A DNA stretch of 64,000 bases from Symsagittifera roscoffensis (GCF_963678635.1 NC_087069.1:51408938-51472937), one strand, 5' to 3'; counted from the first letter of the stretch, positions 20,834-29,581 are shown. Notes: generated by a model not told the origin, from the letters alone. Made by a program: numbers and translations.

Positions 20834-21350
20834 ATGTTAACCCAAAGAAAGAAAACTAAAAATTTGTTTTTCAACCATCTCATTATTTTAGATATTGAAG
20901 GATTTAAATGTGGCAAGAAACCTTTGATCATAAAGGAACTTTCCGTTTGCTCTGCTAATACAATTGATACAATTCATTTTCTGCCACCAGTCCAATTCAA
21001 CATTTTATCAAAAGAAGAGAAAAAAGCGTACAATTGGGTATCTAAATTTCTACACGGGCTTCATTGGGACGAAGGTGAATACCCTTACTCATACTTGGAT
21101 CAAATTTTTGACAGCATTCGTTTGATGAACCCAGTTTCCCATTTTTTTTCCTAAAGGTACACAAAAATCTGTTTTATTAGCTGAAAACTTGAAATTATCC
21201 GTGACAAATTTGGAAGATTTTGGCTGCCCAAAGATTGAACAGTTATTGGGTCAAGAAAAACATATTTGCAAACGACATTCTCATTTACTTCCCTCAAATC
21301 AATTTTTAAAGCATTGTACGCGTAGAAAATCCAAAGTTATTTTCGATTAG
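20834..21350 (+). pseudogene. DEDD-exonuclease-like protein, one frameshift
   Basis: The ATG at 20,834 leads to LIILDIEGFKCGKKPLIIKEL, where D-I-E-G-F resembles the first acidic motif of DEDD 3'-5' exonucleases. Later blocks are WVSKFLHGLHWDEGEYPY, then, after a T8 run (21,142-21,149) where the frame changes, KGTQKSVLLAENLKLS, NLEDFGCPK and CKRHS. The DxEGF / KGxEK-like / NLExxGCP order is a conserved protein pattern found in metazoan mobile-element proteins. Nuclease activity is inference. One frameshift; otherwise colinear. Confidence 0.55.
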
Positions 21351-21357
21351 TTACAAA

Positions 21358-21702
21358 ATGTACTGTCCAATGATGCAAACAACCTTATCTCCAAATTTGG
21401 TGGTTTACGCTTCAATGACTAATCAGAGTCCTGAAAACAATTTAACACCAAGAATTCAAGTTACTCTTACGCGGACAGGCATATTAGATTGTCGAGGAAA
21501 ACCTCTCCTGCAAAAACTCGAACAAATTACACTGAACGATATCGAAATCGACCATTTACGGAAATTTTTTACAGTTCTTGACTACTTTCACCTGTACAAT
21601 GTCCAGACTCCAGGAATTTCGCCTGTCAATTCCGTTGTTCAATCTCAATCTGGAAGGGCTGCAACCTCAGCTGGGAGAGAGAAGACAAATCCATTTGCAT
21701 GA
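21358..21702 (+). CDS. Polinton protein of unknown function
   Basis: 114 residues beginning MYCPMMQTTLSPN, with a beta-rich LTPRIQVTLTRTGILDCRG region, a helical EIDHLRKFFTVLDYFHLYN region and a polar tail. It starts eight bases after the previous gene's stop. The next gene's frame overlaps its end by about 100 bp. Not recognised. Confidence 0.5.
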   Translation: MYCPMMQTTLSPNLVVYASMTNQSPENNLTPRIQVTLTRTGILDCRGKPLLQKLEQITLNDIEIDHLRKFFTVLDYFHLYNVQTPGISPVNSVVQSQSGRAATSAGREKTNPFA

Positions 21703-21898
21703 CCATCAGCTTCCGGCTGAACTGAAAGAATTAGTCAAAACTGATAACGTTGAGGAAATACATTTAGTTCAAGCCACTATCAGAGTTGCTGCTCATTTTG
21801 TTGTAAAGTTCAAATCTAATTGTAACCATGACAAATTCACAAAATATGAGTTTTTCTTCATTGAACGAGGAGTTGATTTGCCTGTTGAACCGAAATGA
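21602..21898 (+). CDS. Paralogous unknown protein, copy 1
   Basis: The frame from ATG 21,602 ends at 21,898. The C-terminal 65 residues (ELKELVKTDNVEEIHLVQ, AAHFVVKFKSN, YEFFFIERGVDL) align with the next gene's ELLDEISTGNVEKIVLIL, ARYIIKYKPN and WYAVVTINLD. The shared pattern is (P)xEL..(I/V)...NVE.I.L, then a (V/I)(V/I)K(F/Y)K.N strand and a final beta strand. This is a tandem-duplicated small domain of unknown function. The N-terminal part overlaps the previous gene, so the start is uncertain. Confidence 0.55.
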   Translation, partial: SRLQEFRLSIPLFNLNLEGLQPQLGERRQIHLHDHQLPAELKELVKTDNVEEIHLVQATIRVAAHFVVKFKSNCNHDKFTKYEFFFIERGVDLPVEPK

Positions 21899-22000
21899 CG
21901 AATCACATATATATATATACCATGTTTTGTGAATCATAATAAAAATATTAATTTATTGTCTTCATTTTCTTTTGATCTTGTGTGATTACTAGTTGCTAAC
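21899..22000 (+). promoter_or_regulatory. Intergenic gap with possible poly(A) signal and AT repeat
   Basis: It contains (TA)n at about 21,909-21,919 and AATAAAAATATT at about 21,938, which could serve as a polyadenylation region for the upstream genes. Confidence 0.3.
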
Positions 22001-22298
22001 ATGTCGTGTTTGAAAATTCAAAATTTCGAAAAACATATTTTTGCCAAAAGAAAACACACAAAATGTGAGTTTAACAGATGAGAATTCACCAAAAGAGTTA
22101 TTAGACGAAATCAGTACCGGAAACGTAGAAAAAATTGTTCTGATACTTCTGACAGACAAAAACATAGCAAGATATATAATAAAATACAAACCAAACGGCA
22201 ATAGATCAGAGAGAAAAAAAGGCGATTGGTATGCAGTTGTAACTATCAACCTTGATACAAGTAAGCAAAAAAAGTCTTCCAAAAAACATGGAAATTGA
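22001..22298 (+). pseudogene. Paralogous unknown protein, copy 2, one frameshift
   Basis: The ATG at 22,001 (MSCLKIQNFEK) leads into an A5 run (22,029-22,033), where the frame must change to reach the main open frame, which runs to 22,298. The body, ENSPKELLDEISTGNVEKI through YIIKYKPNGNR and WYAVVTINLD, matches the preceding gene's C-terminal domain. Its last bases overlap the start of the membrane-protein gene. Confidence 0.55.
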
Positions 22299-22578
22299 AG
22301 AAACCACCACTGTTGAGAACAATGATTGCGACTTTGTAGACATTGGTGGTGCCGAACAGTCTTTATCTCACGCAAACAGATCTTGGAAATTTTGTAATTT
22401 TGTTTATCTTCCGTCTGCAGAAGTTGTCTTTTTCACACAAGTCTGTTTCATTTTCATTTTGCTCTCTTTATCTATTTCAAAATTGTCTTTTTACAATCTT
22501 AGTTGTGACGAGACTGCCATTTGGCTTTCAATACTATCCAGTACAGTTGGTTACATGTTACCCAATCCCAAGTTATAA
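22288..22578 (+). CDS. Small single-span membrane protein
   Basis: 96 residues from ATG 22,288. An acidic N-terminus (MEIEETTTVENNDCDFVDIG) is followed by SWKFCNFVYLPSAEVVFFTQ, a 20-residue hydrophobic span (VCFIFILLSLSISKLSF) and the conserved-looking end WLSILSSTVGYMLPNPKL. Small proteins with FTQV...LSS..GYxLPNP are, in my experience, common immediately before the packaging ATPase in Polintons. The role is unknown and could be in membrane or virion assembly. The gene appears intact and overlaps the preceding stop by a few bases. Confidence 0.7.
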   Translation: MEIEETTTVENNDCDFVDIGGAEQSLSHANRSWKFCNFVYLPSAEVVFFTQVCFIFILLSLSISKLSFYNLSCDETAIWLSILSSTVGYMLPNPKL

Positions 22579-22580
22579 TA

Positions 22581-23237
22581 ATGAATAAGATCATTTCAAC
22601 AAAAGATCGTCTGTTATGTCCGTTTCAAGTCCCTCGGGATCTGGCAAAACTAATTTAATTTTTCAAATGTTTCTCAAAGGTACATTCTATCCATCAAATA
22701 ACAAGATATTTTTTTTTTGTCTTCACGAACAACCCAAATACCGTTCCTTTGTTTCTCACAACAAATTTGATATTGAATTTATAAAATTGTCCAGCTTTGA
22801 AATTGTTAATAACTTACGGGATTGTATGATTGTCTTTGATGATACCTGTGAAGAAATTTTTAATGAAAAAGATTTTGTTAAAATAGCTACAGCAGGCCGA
22901 CATAAAAATGTTCATGTTATTTATGTCAAGCACAATTTATTTCAGCAAAGTAAGCAATCACGTACAATAGATTTGAATAAAACTCACTTAATTTTGTTTA
23001 GGCAGACAGTTGAATAATGCAAAATTCCTCCGTCATGCGTATCAGTTGGCAACGAAAGAAGATTTCGGTCATCTGTTGATAGACTTGGATCCCAAAACTT
23101 CAGAATGTCTTCGTTATTCGTCAAACATAGTTCCACCATCACCAACCTTTTTCTATTTACCATCCTCAAAAGCAGTTATCACATCTCTTGAAAATGAAAG
23201 AGAAAGAATTATGTATATTGAAGCAAATGCTCAATAG
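22581..23237 (+). pseudogene. HerA/FtsK-type genome-packaging ATPase, frameshifted
   Basis: This is the expected motor that loads DNA into capsids. The ATG at 22,581 gives MNKIISTKDRLLCPF. The next frame carries Walker A SPSGSGKTNL (about 22,628-22,657). Walker B CMIVFDDT lies near 22,825-22,848. HVIYVKHNLFQQ follows, then after a second frame change near 22,997 come FLRHAYQLATKEDFGHLL and DLDPKTSECLRY. Total size (about 219 codons) fits the family. There are two frame breaks, and sequence between LILF and GRQL seems missing. Confidence 0.9.
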
Positions 23238-23464
23238 TCGCCATTGCAGATCAATTTTGACAGGAGCTGATTCAAATTTTATTAGATTTCTTTGCGATTG
23301 TTTTCTGAATGTTTTTCTGGGACATGTTCCAGCTAACAAAAGTTTCATCGAGAGTAAGAAAATACCATTTGGGAAAAATTGTTGACCCTAAGTTTAGTAT
23401 CCGAGAAAAACGAAAAGTTTTTGCAAACAATATTTCACTGGTTAAATCAATCGGAGAATCGTGA
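23227..23464 (+). pseudogene. Small basic Polinton protein after the ATPase
   Basis: The ATG at 23,227 overlaps the ATPase stop by 11 bases. It starts MLNSRHCRSILTGADSNF, then a hydrophobic helix (FLCDCFLNVFLGHVP). After a frame break near 23,330 it continues in a basic stretch (RVRKYHLGKIVDPKFSIREK and RKVFANN) to a stop at 23,464. The pattern of a leucine-rich helix, then LT, then a basic KRK region resembles the short ORF commonly located next to the ATPase in Polintons. Function unknown. Confidence 0.55.
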
Positions 23465-23495
23465 TACATTTACCTGAAAAACTAGAACCTCAGAC

Positions 23496-24245
23496 ATGTA
23501 TGCTGAAGAATTCATCCTCATTCCTCAAAAAACATATGCTCCAGATGAAAAAACTGCACCACAATCTCAAATCCTTCATAATCCATTAATTAACGACAAA
23601 TCATCTCAACTCAATTACATTCAACGATTTCGAGAACGAAATATCAGCCGTGACTCTCCACCACCATTAAACCCAGCATCTCCTATTCCTTTAATCCCTA
23701 ATAATTTAGTACCAAAACTTCGAAAAAGAAATTTATCTGCACTTACTAATTTCAGTGATGATGGTGATGATGAAGCAGAAAAAAATTTTGAATCATACAA
23801 TTCACTGCAGCAGACAAGCTCAAAGAGAGCAGAAAAAAACGATGAAAAAAGTAATGGAAAAACCACTGAAGTGTTTCGAAAGGTTATGGAATCCATTCAA
23901 GAGCTATTGGAAGCTAATAAACTGGAAAGGGCAAACATCGTGCTAAAGCAGTTGTTCAAAGTTGAATCCTTGACTTTAGACGTTGACGGATATGTTTTAA
24001 TTCAAGGAAAACCAACACTCGTTAAAATTGAATCTTTTTTGTACGATACACAGCAAAACACAAAAAAACTTGAGGGTGTTTTTTATCCACAAATTTTGAA
24101 AGAACTGAATCTTGATCCTAGCTTAGTGTCCAACACTTATGCCAAACAGATTCTCCGCTCGCTTAAGAGCGAAGCAGCTAAGCCCTCAACTTCTTCCTCC
24201 TTCGTCTCCGACGACAACCCGACAACTGAGTACTCGAAGAGATGA
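23496..24245 (+). CDS. Polinton capsid-cluster protein with FILIPQKTY start
   Basis: 249 residues. The N-terminus MYAEEFILIPQKTYAPDEK and the following QILHNPLINDKSSQLNYIQR match a recurrent Polinton ORF pattern (FxLIPKxxY...QIL.NP...K..QL). A Pro-rich segment, an acidic DDGDDEAE patch and helices follow. DVDGYVLIQGKPT and VKIESFLYD occur near residue 170. The frame remains open after the TGA at 24,243-24,245 into a Lys/Ser/Asp-rich stretch up to about 24,410, so the natural protein may be longer. Function unknown, possibly virion-associated. Confidence 0.65.
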   Translation: MYAEEFILIPQKTYAPDEKTAPQSQILHNPLINDKSSQLNYIQRFRERNISRDSPPPLNPASPIPLIPNNLVPKLRKRNLSALTNFSDDGDDEAEKNFESYNSLQQTSSKRAEKNDEKSNGKTTEVFRKVMESIQELLEANKLERANIVLKQLFKVESLTLDVDGYVLIQGKPTLVKIESFLYDTQQNTKKLEGVFYPQILKELNLDPSLVSNTYAKQILRSLKSEAAKPSTSSSFVSDDNPTTEYSKR

Positions 24246-24430
24246 AAACCCTCCTCTTCGAAGACTCGATCGACAACTCTCAAACCCAAAACCAAGCAAT
24301 CCGACAAAAGAAAAACCCAGAAAAAAGAATTTTTCCCCACCACCAACGTCGACGATGACGACAATGATAAAAACTATGAAAGCAGTAAAGAATCGTTTGC
24401 GACGAAGTCAAAAAAAAGAATGGAAATCCT
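24246..24430 (+). pseudogene. Low-complexity Ser/Lys/Asp-rich coding remnant
   Basis: In frame with the preceding gene after its stop, this segment encodes Ser/Thr/Lys-rich and then acidic residues, ending at an A8 run at 24,410-24,417. It is probably the C-terminal tail of the preceding gene, cut by one stop. Alternatively it is a linker to the integrase. Confidence 0.4.
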
Positions 24431-25371
24431 ACTATCAGTGAAGAAAAGAAACTCAAATTACTCTACACGAAAGGTCCAGCTGCATTTGGTAGCGTTAAAA
24501 ATTTAACAAATGCTAGTCCACTCTCACCAAAAAAAGTTAAAAAATTTCTGAGATCTCAATCATCACATACAAAGTATGGATTGTTTTATAAAACATATCC
24601 TCGGCTAAAAGTGATTATTAACGATATCAACGAAATTTGGTCTCTTGACTTGGCTTATGTTGATAAATTGGCTAAATATAACCGAGAGGTACGATATTTG
24701 TTAGTTGCTGTCGATTGTCTCTCTCGCTACTTACGAGTGGAACCCCTGAAGACCAAATATGCTAAGGAAACAACCGAAGCTTTCAAAAAAATGGTCAAAA
24801 CAGAACAAACAAAAAAAGTTTGGGTTGACAAAGGCACCGAGTTTAAAGGAGAGTTCGAAAAGTTATGTACTAAACGAGAAATCATCAGATACAATACTCA
24901 CAGTGAAAAAAGATCAGCGTTTGCCGAAAGAAACATTCGATCGCTGAAAAGTATTATGTACAAATACTTGGAGTTTGAATGGACTTACAGGTATATTGAA
25001 AAATTACAAAGTTTTGTTCAAACGATTAACTCACTCGTTAATAGAGTAACAAAATTGGCTCCAAACAAGGTCACAAGAAAACATGTACCTGCTTTAGTTT
25101 CATTAATTGCAAACAGTTCATCGAAGTTGGTAGAGAAACCAAAATTTTATGTTGGTGACTATGTGCGAATAGCGAACACTGACTTGCCTTTTAGAAAAGG
25201 TTACAAGCTGATTTTTACAGACGAAGTTTTTGAAATAGTTGCCATTCCTACTGTAAACCCTCCAACATACGTCTCATTGATGCGGAAAAGGAAGAAATCA
25301 GCGAAAAATTTTATGAAAAAGAACTTAGTTTAATTGGAAACAAAGCTGATTATAACGAAATTGGGCAGTGA
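24431..25371 (+). pseudogene. Retroviral-type integrase (Polinton c-integrase), one frameshift
   Basis: The integrase performs strand transfer of element ends into target DNA. An N-terminal segment (GPAAFGSVKNLTNA, LSPKKVKKFLRSQ) precedes the DDE core: D in WSLDLAYVDK, D in VWVDKGTEFKG, and E in SAFAERNIRSLK about 33 residues after the second D. The C-terminal SH3-like region has FYVGDYVRIANTDLPFRKGY and FTDEVFEI. One frame ends at 25,333. The conserved-looking end (EISEKFYEKELS) is in another frame after a break near 25,272 and stops at 25,371. No upstream ATG is visible. Confidence 0.93.
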
Positions 25372-26236
25372 AGAGTTTACTGTACATTTGATTTCAACAG
25401 CATCAATGGATTATTTCCCAGACAACACTTTGGCCAGTTTTAGAAATTTTTGTAGAGAAGAAATAGCTTTAGACGGAGATTGGAGAGTTGCTCTCTCAGA
25501 AATAATTTTCCCCACAAAATTAAACAATGTTACTGATGAGGAATTTACATACTTCAGAGCATCCGAAGTAGTAGCCAGTAAATCCAACGCTGGCAATCGG
25601 AATACAATTTCCAGACCCTACTATGGCGAAAAAGTTTTTATCAAATCAGGAGAGTACACTTTTATAGAACAATTGATTAATGAGATAAAAACAAAACTCA
25701 AAGACAAAATTCATTTTGGTGCGAGTCCTCAAGAAATCACGAATAGAATGAGCATTTCGATGAACGCAAATGAAGGAATCTCATTCCCAAGTCCCTAAAA
25801 ACCCAGTCTGTTAGGCTACAATGCAAAGCTTGATGAGAACGGTGAATATCACATTGGTTACAAAATGATACCCTCCTTTGATGCATCTTATGAGGGAAAC
25901 GAACTGTACGAATCTCATTTCCCATATGACTTATCAAGTGGGACAAGTCTAATTTTTGTCTATATTGACATTATTCAATACCAAACTGTTGGTGATGCAA
26001 AGACCCCATTGTTACGCGTCATTGATTCAAATAGACGCATCAAAAACGGTAGTGCCTGCAGCATTGAACCTAATCATCGAAAAAACTTCACTAATTTCGA
26101 CTACAAAAAATTATTCACTTCATCTGTACAATCAATATCGGTACAGTTACAGTTGCGCACAGAAACTGGAAGACTAGTGCCCTTTGCAGGAACTGGTAAA
26201 GTTGTGTTGACTCTAAAATTCAAGCGCTTTGATTGA
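25334..26236 (+). pseudogene. Penton-like minor capsid protein, one in-frame stop
   Basis: Forms vertex capsomers in the predicted virion. EEFTVHLISTASMDYFPDNT and FCREEIALDGDWRVALSEI are characteristic of the Polinton/adintovirus minor capsid protein. SLIFVYIDIIQYQTVGDAK and PLLRVI follow, then the final beta strands VPFAGTGKVVLTLKFKRF. The frame is continuous over 301 codons except for a TAA at 25,796-25,798. The first codon of the open frame is TTG and a natural ATG is not visible; one may have mutated near 25,362. It overlaps the shifted integrase end. Confidence 0.9.
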
Positions 26237-26242
26237 AAACCA

Positions 26243-26533
26243 ATGGAACAATATTATGCAAAGCAAGCTTCACTTCCTCATTTCTCTGGACACTACCGAC
26301 AACGCGGCAGTGGATTTGGCGCTTTGGCTGCTGGTATTGGTCGTGTTGCTATACCGTTTGCACGACGGGTTATTCTACCGGCTGCGAAAAAACTGGGCAG
26401 AGAAGTTTTGATGAGTGCAGCGCCAGAACTAATTGATGTCGCTATGAAAAAGAAGTCTCCTAAACAAGCATTGAAAAACACTGTCACAAAAACTGCAAGA
26501 AAACAACTCGGTGGTGGTAGACGACGTCGTTGA
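26243..26533 (+). CDS. pVI-like small capsid/membrane-active protein
   Basis: 96 residues, intact. MEQYYAKQASLPHFSGHYRQ is followed by RGSGFGALAAGIGRVAIPF, an amphipathic/glycine-rich helix region, and a basic tail ending GGGRRRR. Position between penton and major capsid, and the YYxxQA...FxGxxxQRGxG pattern, match the adenovirus pVI-like ORF described for adintoviruses and Polintons. The likely role is internal capsid cementing or membrane interaction. It starts 7 bp after the penton stop. Confidence 0.7.
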   Translation: MEQYYAKQASLPHFSGHYRQRGSGFGALAAGIGRVAIPFARRVILPAAKKLGREVLMSAAPELIDVAMKKKSPKQALKNTVTKTARKQLGGGRRRR

Positions 26534-26542
26534 AAGACACCA

Positions 26543-26665
26543 ATGAATGGATTACATAGAAGAAGAACAGTAGGGGCTCGAAAAAGAAAAACAACCATTC
26601 GAAGAAAAACCAGACCAGTGAGAAGTCGAGCAGATTTTTTCTCAAACATAAAAAATGATCGCTAA
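26543..26665 (+). CDS. Arg-rich core-like peptide (pX/mu-like)
   Basis: 40 residues from ATG 26,543 (MNGLHRRRTVGARKRKTTIR), strongly basic, ending DFFSNIKNDR. It lies between the pVI-like gene and the major capsid gene and overlaps the latter's start by 11 bases. Small Arg-rich proteins in this position resemble adenovirus core protein X (mu), which binds packaged DNA. It is intact. Confidence 0.65.
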   Translation: MNGLHRRRTVGARKRKTTIRRKTRPVRSRADFFSNIKNDR

Positions 26666-27962
26666 TTTGTTACCCAATGAAGGTACCCATAGCTCCCTGG
26701 ATTTGTTTGAAAAACAACCTCTTTTGATTACTTTGGAAAACGCTTTTGATCAAAAAATTGGTCCTGTCTATTCACCTAATGGACCAATGCTTGAATTTGA
26801 AATCACCGGTGACCGTAATAATTTTGTTGAACTGCAAAAAATTTATTTGGAAATACGATGCAAAGTAACGCAATCAAATAGAGCTGATCTGCAATACGAC
26901 AACACTGATCCTACTGTGTCTGATTCACCGTTCCTCGTAAACAACTCCCTGTATTCCCTTTTCTCTGACTGTACCTTCTCTGCTAATGGACTCAAAATCT
27001 CAAATGCCAATAGTAATTTTGCGCATAAAAGCTTTATTGGAACAGAATTTTCTAACAGCAAAGGAGCCAAAGACTCATGGCTTAAGTGTCAGGGATATCG
27101 TTTTGAAAACAATCCCGCTGCAATAGATGCAGCTGATTTCACATCTCAATGAGAACTGGTCCGTGAATCGAGGGAAATTTGGTTCTATGGACCCGCTGGA
27201 GTTGATTTTTTCACATGTGACAAGCATTTGTTGAGCGGTGTTACCCTCAGACTTTCCTACAGACGTTCTCATGAAGACTTTCTCATCATATCTGAAGATG
27301 CTGCCAAGCATTACAAGCTTCAAATACTCGACGCGAACCTATATGTTAGAAAAATGACTGTGACCGACCATGTGCTCTCTGCCATTGAATCAACTTTGCT
27401 CAAAACTCCTGCGAACTACCCATATCAAGAAGAAATTACAAAAACATTTCTTGCAACAGCTGGTCAGCACAGCTGGCAACAGGAAGATATTTTTGCTCGT
27501 GAACCGGTGTGACAAATTATCATAGCATTGAACACAAATAATGCATTTCTAGGAACAAACCGAACGAATCCTTTTCATTATCAAAAATTTGGATTGTAGC
27601 AATTTACTTTGAGACGAAATGGTTTACCAATAGCAAGTGCACCAATCAGTACACAAGATCATAAACGTCTCTTCTTCAACACACTATCAGCGCTGGGTTT
27701 GTTGCACTGCGGGCTGGGAATCACTCTGGATAACTACCAACAGCACTTTATTATGTGTTTTGATCTCACTAGCACACAGCAGGCAGCTCATGACTTCTTG
27801 CATCCAGAACTTACTAACTGCTCAGTTTCACTCGATCTTCAATTCTCAAACGCTTTGACAGCAAACCTGGAAATTTTTGTTTGGGGTATACGCTCATCCA
27901 ATGTATTTATTACATCCGACCGCAAAATTACAAAGAACGTCTTTCCCATTTCGACAGTCTGA
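26655..27962 (+). pseudogene. Major capsid protein (double jelly-roll), three in-frame stops
   Basis: A single frame of 436 codons with no frameshift but stops at 27,150 (TGA), 27,510 (TGA) and 27,597 (TAG). Conserved blocks in order: SSLDLFEKQPLLITLEN, GPMLEFEITGDRNNFVELQK, NNSLYSLFSDCTFSANGLKI, AHKSFIGTEFSNSKGAKDSW, GVDFFTCDKHLLSGVTLRLS, NLYVRKMTV, SWQQEDIFAREPV, NPFHYQKFGL, RRNGLPIA. These are hallmarks of the Polinton/adintovirus hexon-like MCP, which forms the icosahedral shell. The start ATG at 26,655 overlaps the preceding core gene. Confidence 0.95.
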
Positions 27963-27964
27963 AA

Positions 27965-28411
27965 ATGGATGAAATCCAGTTGCAGGACCTCATTCAGAAT
28001 TGTAAACATCTGAAATATAAGTTTTTTGGAGTATTTGCAGCCGACAATTTTCCACCTCACATCCCAAACAATATCTTTATGATTGTGAACACTTCAAAAT
28101 CAGATTCTCCGGGGACACATTGGATTGTGATATGCAACAGAAGAAATGTTTTATACTTCGCTGATCCCCTCGGTCTTCCTCTTTGGCAGTACACCAATCT
28201 GTATAAACGATTGAACGAGAATTTTCATCAGGTGACTGAATTGATGAAAAACTTTCCCATGCAAGACTCAAACTCTACCATGTGCGGTTCTTTTTGTATT
28301 TTTATTGCACATTTGATTGTTGATAAAAACTTTAATGGTGATGCTTCTGATTTTATTTACATAACTGATCATGTTTTGAAACGTTTCCTAACTCACATGC
28401 TTACCCATTAA
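27965..28411 (+). CDS. Adenain-like cysteine protease
   Basis: 148 residues from ATG 27,965 (MDEIQLQDLIQNCKHLKYKF), intact. The catalytic triad is visible: His in GTHWIVICNRR, Asp in YFADPLGLPL, Cys in NSTMCGSFCIFIAHL. DSxxCGxFC and HW are diagnostic of the adenovirus maturation protease family. It is expected to process capsid and core precursors during virion maturation. It begins two bases after the major capsid stop. Confidence 0.93.
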   Translation: MDEIQLQDLIQNCKHLKYKFFGVFAADNFPPHIPNNIFMIVNTSKSDSPGTHWIVICNRRNVLYFADPLGLPLWQYTNLYKRLNENFHQVTELMKNFPMQDSNSTMCGSFCIFIAHLIVDKNFNGDASDFIYITDHVLKRFLTHMLTH

Positions 28412-29324
28412 CTAACCATTTAATATGGTTGATTTATACATTTTACAATTTAATTTTGAACAATACATTCTTTTAGTAATTGAAATTTTACCCAATTGTT
28501 AACTGAATAGCAGTAATTCGAGAAGTTAAGCGTTTTATCACAATGAGAAAAAAAGTACAAAATCGATCTATGGGGGGATATCACCATACCAGCAACTGTT
28601 TCCTCCTTTCAGTACAATTTCCGGACGGGTTTCGAAACGCCGCCTTTCGGCTGAGAGTCGAGCGCCATGCGTTTTCCTCTACTCAGACCCCAAGAAATTT
28701 TGTTCCACTTCAATTTTATAGTAACAAGTTAGGTGCTAGTCTTAGAAATGGTTGCAGCAAAATTAATGGGCACTTTTGGCTTTCATCAGTGTTCTCGTTT
28801 TTCAAGATCTTAACTCACTTCAACTTATTAGCTCTTTCAAACTTTCTATAAAATCAAAGTTTTTGTCATAGATTTTAGACTTTGTTTAAGTCTCCTGTAG
28901 ACACGGAAAATGGAAATGTCAAAAATTTAAAGCCAATTTCATCATTTTAGAGTTCTCAGTGTTCCATAATTTTTCTTTGTTTTTACCTTCAATTGGCTGA
29001 ACGAAATTTTTCATTCTTATTTTGGTCAAATTGATTATTAATTTTTGCCTAAATAGAGGTGGCGGCCGCCGCACTTGACGAGTTTTAATTTCTTCGAGAT
29101 TCAGCAATAAAACATGCGTTTTTGAAGGAAATCGTTCACCGCAGCCAACAGTTAAGCTACGCTGCCAAAATCTTGTGCTTTCCTATATACCATATAATAT
29201 GGTCGCATATAATAGGTATATAACGTCATTTTACATGTAAACAAACCAATACCCCCAAACTTTAGAAGGGAAAACATGCACCGACCAAAACTTAATTCCA
29301 TTCCCGTTTCCACAATGTTCAAAT
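28412..29324. other. Polinton right subterminal region, no clear gene
   Basis: AT-rich except for a GCGGCCGC at about 29,061. A 102-codon plus-strand open frame (28,543-28,851) begins MRKKVQNRSMGGYHH but shows no motif, and I do not call it a gene. The remainder contains no recognisable signal. Confidence 0.5.
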
Positions 29325-29575
29325 ACTCATGGGAATACTCAATAATATATCGAAATTTTACATGAGGACTATTAGGTATAAAATTATACATGGTGACAAT
29401 TAGGATTATTACATAGTGACCATTGGGTATAAAATTATACATGGTGACAATTAGGATTATTACATGGTGACCATTGCTGATCATTTAATACATGGTGACC
29501 ATTATGATTTATACCTAATGGTCATCCATGTATGACAACCCCCCCCCGATCCTAACGCACTATATGCATACTACT
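29325..29575. repeat. Polinton right terminal inverted repeat with tandem units
   Basis: The reverse complement matches 10,816-11,010 but contains about one extra 54-bp unit (GTCACCATGTATAATTTTAT type, six GGTCAC(C/T)ATGTA-like words against four on the left). The G run is 9 bases. Confidence 0.92.
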
Positions 29576-29581
29576 TAATTC
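29576..29581. repeat. Target-site duplication TAATTC, right
   Basis: Matches the 6 bp at 10,810-10,815. Removing the Polinton and one TAATTC gives a sequence colinear with the unbroken family A copy near 34.9 kb. Confidence 0.8.

Larger units (their letters stand above)
10816..29575. mobile_element. Polinton/Maverick element (adintovirus-like), 18.76 kb
   Basis: The element has inverted termini with poly-G (left CGTAGTATGAATACAGTGCG, right AGTAGTATGCATATAGTGCG), a 6-bp target duplication, and the diagnostic gene set: protein-primed PolB, retroviral-type integrase, HerA/FtsK ATPase, adenain-like protease, penton-like minor capsid and double-jelly-roll major capsid. Replication genes run leftward from about 18.8 kb and morphogenesis genes rightward. 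Length and layout are normal for the group. Almost all genes carry a frameshift or stop. The first base of the left terminus (C) differs from the right (A). Polinton ends usually begin AG, so the left base is probably mutated. Confidence 0.97.

Noticed and set aside
28543-28851. 102-codon plus-strand frame after the Polinton protease
   Set aside because: No motif, no match to expected Polinton genes, composition like the surrounding non-coding DNA.
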